Assembly: GCA_902795255.1 (NCBI GenBank)
Contig: CADBKS010000220.1
Coordinates: 1 to 8,119 of the forward strand
Direction: 5' to 3'
DNA from: an uncultured Chloroflexota bacterium
GTDB lineage: Bacteria; Chloroflexota; Anaerolineae; Anaerolineales; Anaerolineaceae
Length of the DNA: 8,119 nt
The notes under the pieces were generated by a model. It did no database searches. It had not been told where the DNA came from and saw nothing but the letters and a program-made list of their open reading frames with translations. Positions 5,194 to 8,119 of the stretch are shown here, in pieces; the stretch's first letter is position 1, and every line of letters starts with the position of its first letter. A program made the translations under genes and the position numbers.

Positions 5194-6762
5194 TTATCCC
5201 TCGGCCACTTCCTTCTTCCCGTCGATGATATTCGCCGCCAGGGTCAGCACAAAAGCAGTGCCCATCGCGATGACCATACAGATGATGGTGGGGACGACTT
5301 TGTCATTGGAGACAAACGGCGCCACGAAGCAGGGGACGTAAGCCGTGCACATCACATTGAAGGCACCGATCGCCAGACCGGAAAGTGTGGAGGCGATGAT
5401 CGCGGACGCGAAGACCTTTTTGCTCGCGAACATGAAAGGATATGCCGCCTCAACGAAGGTCCCGAACACCAGGTTCACAAAGAGGTTGGGGATGCAGGTG
5501 ACCCGGTCGCTGCCGTGCTTCGGTTTTACGATGTTGGCAAGCTGGATGCCCGCGCAGACCATGACCAGACCGCAGAGGTCGATCGCACCGAGGAAGCTGT
5601 AGCCCTGGGATTCCATTTCAAGCAGAACGATCGGCAGGATCGCGGCGTGATAGACACCGCCGATGATCGCGAACCAGATGGCGAAGCCGGCGATGATCCC
5701 GGCCAGAATGCCGTTGGTGGCAAGCGCCCAGTCAATGGCTGCCTTGATGCCGTTGCCGGCCAGCAGTGCGACCGGAGCGATCGCGAATTTACCGATCAGG
5801 CCTGCAGCAAGACCGCCGAGACCGCCGGCTGCGATGTTCGTGGTCGTACCGGGAACGCGGTGGGAAAAACAGAACTGGCTGATGTAGTAAACGAAAATGC
5901 CGCCGAGAATACCGACGACGATACCGCCGATAATGCCGCCGTCAACAGACATCGCACCGGCAACGACACCGGCCACGATGCCGACCTCGTCCATACCGGA
6001 AACCTGTTTCGCGGCAACGGCCGCAACGATGATCGGCAGGATGCCGACAAGATCATTGAAGACGTCTTCCAGAATGCCGAGGCCCGGGATCTTGGAGAGC
6101 GCAAGGCAGATCGCCATGGCGATGAAGCCCGGCATGGAGGCCATCATGATCCCGCGGAAATTGATGCGCTTCCAAACAGAGCCCTGTGCGGCCTGTCCGG
6201 CTTTGGAGGAACCGATCACCGGGCGGTACTTGATGCCCCATTCCTTGGAGAACGCTGCGACAGCGGATACGGCACGGGTCCGGTTGGTCGTGCCCGTCGT
6301 ACCGGAAGCAGCGATCACACGGCAGCCCAGCGCCTGGGTATCGGCCATGGACGTTCCGCCGGTCCCCGCGACCGCGACTTTCTTTTCCGCGGCAGCTTTC
6401 AGCGCTTCATTGTTGATCCCCTTCGGATCGCAGCTCATCAGCATGATGCCGTCGATCTTCCCGTCACGGATCAGTTTCGCGAGCTTCGCGTCGCATTCTT
6501 TGGCGAGCTTGTTGATCTCGGCGAGCGTACCTTCTTTGCTTTCGGTCAGCTCACCGTTCTGATCAAGCGTGTAAAGCTTCGCTTTCGCGTTCTGGCTGAT
6601 GCCATCCATACTGCCGTTCGTTCCCACGAACTGAACAAAAGCCACTTCGACTCCGGCAGATTCCGCCTGGGTGAAGATCTCCTTCATCATTCCGTAAGGA
6701 TCACTTCCGCCCTGGTTGTACAGGTTTCCGCCGCTGCTGCCCAAAACAGCCAACTGTTTCAT
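5194..6762 (-). CDS. PTS EIIC-like membrane protein with an unrecognised soluble N-terminal domain
   Basis: A 522-residue protein in two parts. Residues 1-180 are soluble and alpha/beta in pattern, with glycine-rich motifs LGSSGGNLYNQGGSDPYG (7-24), FVGTNGSMDGIS (45-56), DGIMLMSCDPKG (104-115) and AGTGGTSMADT (132-142); I do not recognise this domain. From about 200 to 513 there are some nine or ten hydrophobic segments that resemble a phosphotransferase-system EIIC channel. GGVYHAAILPIVLLE (368-382) corresponds to the conserved Gly-His-Pro substrate loop, and FVEAAYPFMFA (436-446) to the ITEGAIPF-type motif of fructose-family EIIC. I see no EIIB phosphocysteine loop or EIIA histidine domain in it or beside it. 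The start is the ATG at 6760-6762 after AGGGGGTG. It leads an operon with the barrel gene and is probably repressed by the divergent GntR protein. Transport, sensing or a combined enzyme role are all open. Confidence 0.75.
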   Translation of the reverse strand: MKQLAVLGSSGGNLYNQGGSDPYGMMKEIFTQAESAGVEVAFVQFVGTNGSMDGISQNAKAKLYTLDQNGELTESKEGTLAEINKLAKECDAKLAKLIRDGKIDGIMLMSCDPKGINNEALKAAAEKKVAVAGTGGTSMADTQALGCRVIAASGTTGTTNRTRAVSAVAAFSKEWGIKYRPVIGSSKAGQAAQGSVWKRINFRGIMMASMPGFIAMAICLALSKIPGLGILEDVFNDLVGILPIIVAAVAAKQVSGMDEVGIVAGVVAGAMSVDGGIIGGIVVGILGGIFVYYISQFCFSHRVPGTTTNIAAGGLGGLAAGLIGKFAIAPVALLAGNGIKAAIDWALATNGILAGIIAGFAIWFAIIGGVYHAAILPIVLLEMESQGYSFLGAIDLCGLVMVCAGIQLANIVKPKHGSDRVTCIPNLFVNLVFGTFVEAAYPFMFASKKVFASAIIASTLSGLAIGAFNVMCTAYVPCFVAPFVSNDKVVPTIICMVIAMGTAFVLTLAANIIDGKKEVAEG

Positions 6763-6831
6763 AAAACACCCCCTGGTTTCCCTGGTTAACGGACGCCCGC
6801 AGGCTTCCGTTTTAACGTATTTTCAGAATTA

Positions 6832-6859
6832 ATTGTACGTACATTTTAAAAGCCGTCAA
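6832..6859 (-). promoter_or_regulatory. Promoter of the EIIC-like operon
   Basis: On the minus strand TTGACG (6854-6859) is followed after 16 bp by TACAAT (6832-6837), five of six matches to consensus in each hexamer. The predicted start is near 6825, giving a leader of about 60 nt before the ATG at 6762. Confidence 0.8.
6834..6843. promoter_or_regulatory. Operator candidate for the GntR/HutC regulator
   Basis: TGTACGTACA is a perfect 10-bp palindrome, with partial symmetry reaching 6831-6846. It overlaps the -10 hexamer of the EIIC-like operon. It has the GT-N4-AC spacing used by HutC-subfamily GntR repressors, and the divergent gene at 7108 encodes such a protein. Binding there would block the promoter, so repression is the likely mode. 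Confidence 0.65.
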
Positions 6860-6865
6860 GCATGA

Positions 6866-6880
6866 TTAATGTCACATTAA
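6866..6880. promoter_or_regulatory. Inverted repeat upstream of the EIIC-like promoter
   Basis: TTAATGT (6866-6872) and ACATTAA (6874-6880) are perfect inverted copies around a single C. The centre lies about 48 bp upstream of the predicted start and clear of the -35, a classic position for an activator. It does not fit the CcpA cre consensus, and the binding protein is unknown. Confidence 0.45.
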
Positions 6881-7007
6881 ATTGCTGCTCTATGGCACAG
6901 ATACATGTGACAAAAGTCAAAATCTTACAGCGATTTCCGACACAACCCGCCGGGATCCCAAATCAAGCAGGTTCCTGTTCCGACAAACAAACAGCATACA
7001 TTTATGC

Positions 7008-7045
7008 ATACTTTTTACGGATATTTAAATACTTTTTGTACGCAA
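7008..7045. promoter_or_regulatory. Direct repeats and degenerate operator upstream of the GntR gene
   Basis: ATACTTTTT occurs at 7008-7016 and again at 7029-7037, exactly 21 bp apart. The second copy runs into TTGTACGCAA (7036-7045), which shares TTGTACG with the operator at 6833-6839 and keeps only imperfect symmetry. This could be a weaker site for autoregulation of the GntR gene. I found no convincing -35/-10 pair for that gene in this gap; TAAGAT at 7072-7077 is the best -10 candidate, with no good -35. Confidence 0.4.
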
Positions 7046-7107
7046 ATTCAGTAAAGACGGACAAACCGTGATAAGATTAATTTCACCTTAACCAAGAGGG
7101 TACCGAC

Positions 7108-7836
7108 ATGACCGATTCAAAGAAAAAATTCCGCTATTTTCAGATCTACCAGGAGATCCGGGATCAGATCGAAGACGGGCGGATCCCATCCGGCACGCAG
7201 CTTCCCACCGAAGCCGAGCTGCAGAAAACCTACGGTGTCAGCCGGGACACGATCCGGAAAGCGCTTCAGAAACTTGAGATGGAGGGCATCATCAACCGGC
7301 GCGCCGCGCTCGGTACCTTTGTCCGCTCCGCCAAATCCGTTTACGCACTGTCCTCCATGTCCTCCTTTTCCGAACAGATGCACAGCCGGGGCGTCGTCCC
7401 GAGCTCCGACCTGAAAAGCATCGACCTCACCGCGGAGATCCGTGCGGACATCCGCGAGGCCCTGCAGCTCGGTCCCGAAGAGCGCTGCTACATCGTGAAA
7501 AGGATCCGCCGGGGAGACGGGATCCCGATGGCGTTCGAAGAGACCTACATTCCTGCCGCGCTTTGCCCCAACATCCAGAAATACATCGATGAAAACGCGT
7601 CCCTGTATGAGATCTACGAAAATGTCTACGGCCTGAAGATCGGGGATGCCAATATCGACCTGGAAGCGATCATCCCGCCGCTCAAATATCAGACCGCGCT
7701 GTCCCTTCCGAAGGAGTCGCCGGTCCTTTTCATGCGCTGTTCCGCCCGTCAGCAGTCCGGGGCCCCGCTTTATTACGTGGAGTGCTACTACAGCGGCAAC
7801 AACTACGTCTTTTCCGCCCATGTGATGAGAGGATAG
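7108..7836 (+). CDS. GntR-family transcriptional regulator, HutC subfamily (UTRA domain)
   Basis: A 242-residue, full-length member of the HutC branch of the GntR family: cytosolic dimeric regulators, mostly repressors released by a small metabolite. The N-terminal winged helix-turn-helix spans about 8-75, with PSGTQLPTEAEL (27-38), recognition helix SRDTIRKAL (45-53) and wing ending in GTFV (69-72). The rest is a UTRA effector domain (about 85-240), seen in SFSEQMHSRG (86-95), the MAFEETYIP strand (141-149) and the closing PLYYVECYYSG strand with FSAHV. Effectors of this branch are typically sugar phosphates, amino acids or related acids. The start is the ATG at 7108 with AGAGGG 7 nt before it. 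It is divergent from the EIIC-like operon, whose promoter carries a matching palindrome, and precedes an FAH-family gene by 96 bp. It very likely controls both sides. Confidence 0.95.
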   Translation: MTDSKKKFRYFQIYQEIRDQIEDGRIPSGTQLPTEAELQKTYGVSRDTIRKALQKLEMEGIINRRAALGTFVRSAKSVYALSSMSSFSEQMHSRGVVPSSDLKSIDLTAEIRADIREALQLGPEERCYIVKRIRRGDGIPMAFEETYIPAALCPNIQKYIDENASLYEIYENVYGLKIGDANIDLEAIIPPLKYQTALSLPKESPVLFMRCSARQQSGAPLYYVECYYSGNNYVFSAHVMRG

Positions 7837-7869
7837 CGTGATTTCAGACATTCGCGCCGATTCCGGCAG

Positions 7870-7883
7870 GAACCGGCCGGTTC
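7870..7883. promoter_or_regulatory. Perfect 14-bp palindrome before the FAH-family gene
   Basis: GAACCGGCCGGTTC is fully self-complementary, with no loop. It lies 33 bp after the GntR stop and just before TAAAAT (7888-7893), a possible -10 for the next gene. A protein-binding site is likelier than a terminator. It does not resemble the TGTACGTACA operator. Confidence 0.4.
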
Positions 7884-7896
7884 GGGGTAAAATAGG

Positions 7897-7916
7897 AGCA
7901 GATAACTGCTGTTTTG
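7897..7916 (+). terminator. Weak hairpin with short T-run after the GntR gene
   Basis: AGCAG (7897-7901) and CTGCT (7906-7910) form a 5-bp stem around ATAA, followed by GTTTTG. It is a marginal terminator at most. Read-through into the FAH-family gene is plausible, so both genes may share a transcript. Confidence 0.3.
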
Positions 7917-7932
7917 ATGAAGGAGAAAATCT

Positions 7933-8119
7933 ATGACGAAATATGTCCGCTTTGAATCTAACGGAAAGACCGCCTGCGGGATCGTAAACGGAGAAACGAT
8001 CGATATCCTCGACCGGAACTTTCTGGAAGAAGGCGCGCAGCCGACCGGTGAACAGGTGAAGCTCGCCGATGTGAAGCTGCTTTCCCCCGTCGTTCCGCCC
8101 AACATCATCTGCATCGGAC
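7933..8119 (+). CDS. Fumarylacetoacetate hydrolase (FAH) family protein, 5' part only
   Basis: The first 62 residues are visible, beginning MTKYVRFESNGKTACGIVNGE and reaching LLSPVVPPNIICIG at the window edge. A small N-terminal domain followed by LLSPVxPxxIxCIG (usually continuing xNY) is typical of the FAH superfamily. These are metal-dependent enzymes that cleave, hydrate or decarboxylate 2-oxo-acid substrates such as acylpyruvates and sugar-acid-derived 2-keto-3-deoxy compounds. The metal ligands lie beyond the edge, so activity cannot be judged. The start is the ATG at 7933-7935, with AAGGAG 7 nt upstream (7920-7925). It follows the GntR gene by 96 bp on the same strand and is probably part of the same regulated module as the divergent EIIC-like operon. 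Confidence 0.85.
   Translation, partial: MTKYVRFESNGKTACGIVNGETIDILDRNFLEEGAQPTGEQVKLADVKLLSPVVPPNIICIG

Noticed and set aside
5515..6789. 424-codon plus-strand open frame antisense to the EIIC-like gene
   Set aside because: Composition is Asp/Arg/Gly-rich with no membrane or domain pattern, while the minus strand has conserved EIIC motifs and a strong ribosome binding site.
6862..7071. Short 69-codon open frame in the divergent intergenic region
   Set aside because: It lacks a ribosome binding site and runs through the promoter, inverted repeat and direct repeats.
7117..7851. 244-codon minus-strand open frame over the regulator
   Set aside because: The plus strand encodes a full GntR-HutC protein with a ribosome binding site; the antisense frame shows no domain.

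Overview
The window is a stretch of bacterial chromosome. It is GC-rich in the genes, AT-rich in the regulatory gaps, and has strong AGGAG/GGAGG ribosome binding sites. The gene content (single-permease polar amino-acid ABC importer, Cof-type HAD phosphatase, HutC-type GntR regulator, PTS EIIC-like permease) fits a Firmicute, most likely a gut or rumen clostridium. That placement is inference from style and gene types; no marker gene is present.

Layout, right to left on the minus strand. Block 1 (about 1-3997) reads as one minus-strand operon: a promoter with a symmetric operator candidate (3961-3997), a secreted amino-acid-binding protein (3143-3922), two hairpins between genes (3048-3127), the permease (2367-3014), the ATPase (1589-2347), a diaminopimelate-epimerase-fold amino-acid racemase with both catalytic cysteines (722-1561), and a Cof-type HAD phosphatase that runs off the left edge (1-709). 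The gaps after the hairpin region are 12-27 bp. The coupling of an amino-acid importer to a racemase suggests uptake and stereochemical conversion of one polar amino acid.

Block 2 (3998-4373) holds no credible gene. It contains a GC-rich structured element with several inverted repeats, the largest a hairpin at 4187-4228, and a 12-bp-stem terminator (4322-4350) closing block 3.

Block 3 (4374-6859) is a second minus-strand operon: a near-consensus promoter whose -10 is overlapped by a perfect 10-bp palindrome, a 522-residue protein with an unrecognised soluble N-terminal domain joined to a PTS EIIC-like membrane domain, and a TIM-barrel-like protein whose frame is broken by a -1 shift near 4736. 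Block 4 (7108-8119) is divergent: a GntR/HutC-family regulator, then the start of a fumarylacetoacetate-hydrolase-family enzyme. The regulator very probably controls the divergent EIIC operon and itself. Together blocks 3 and 4 look like a small catabolic module (transporter or sensor, aldolase-like barrel, 2-oxo-acid-type hydrolase) of unknown substrate. This is the least explained part of the window. No rRNA, tRNA, CRISPR array, transposase or prophage gene was seen.
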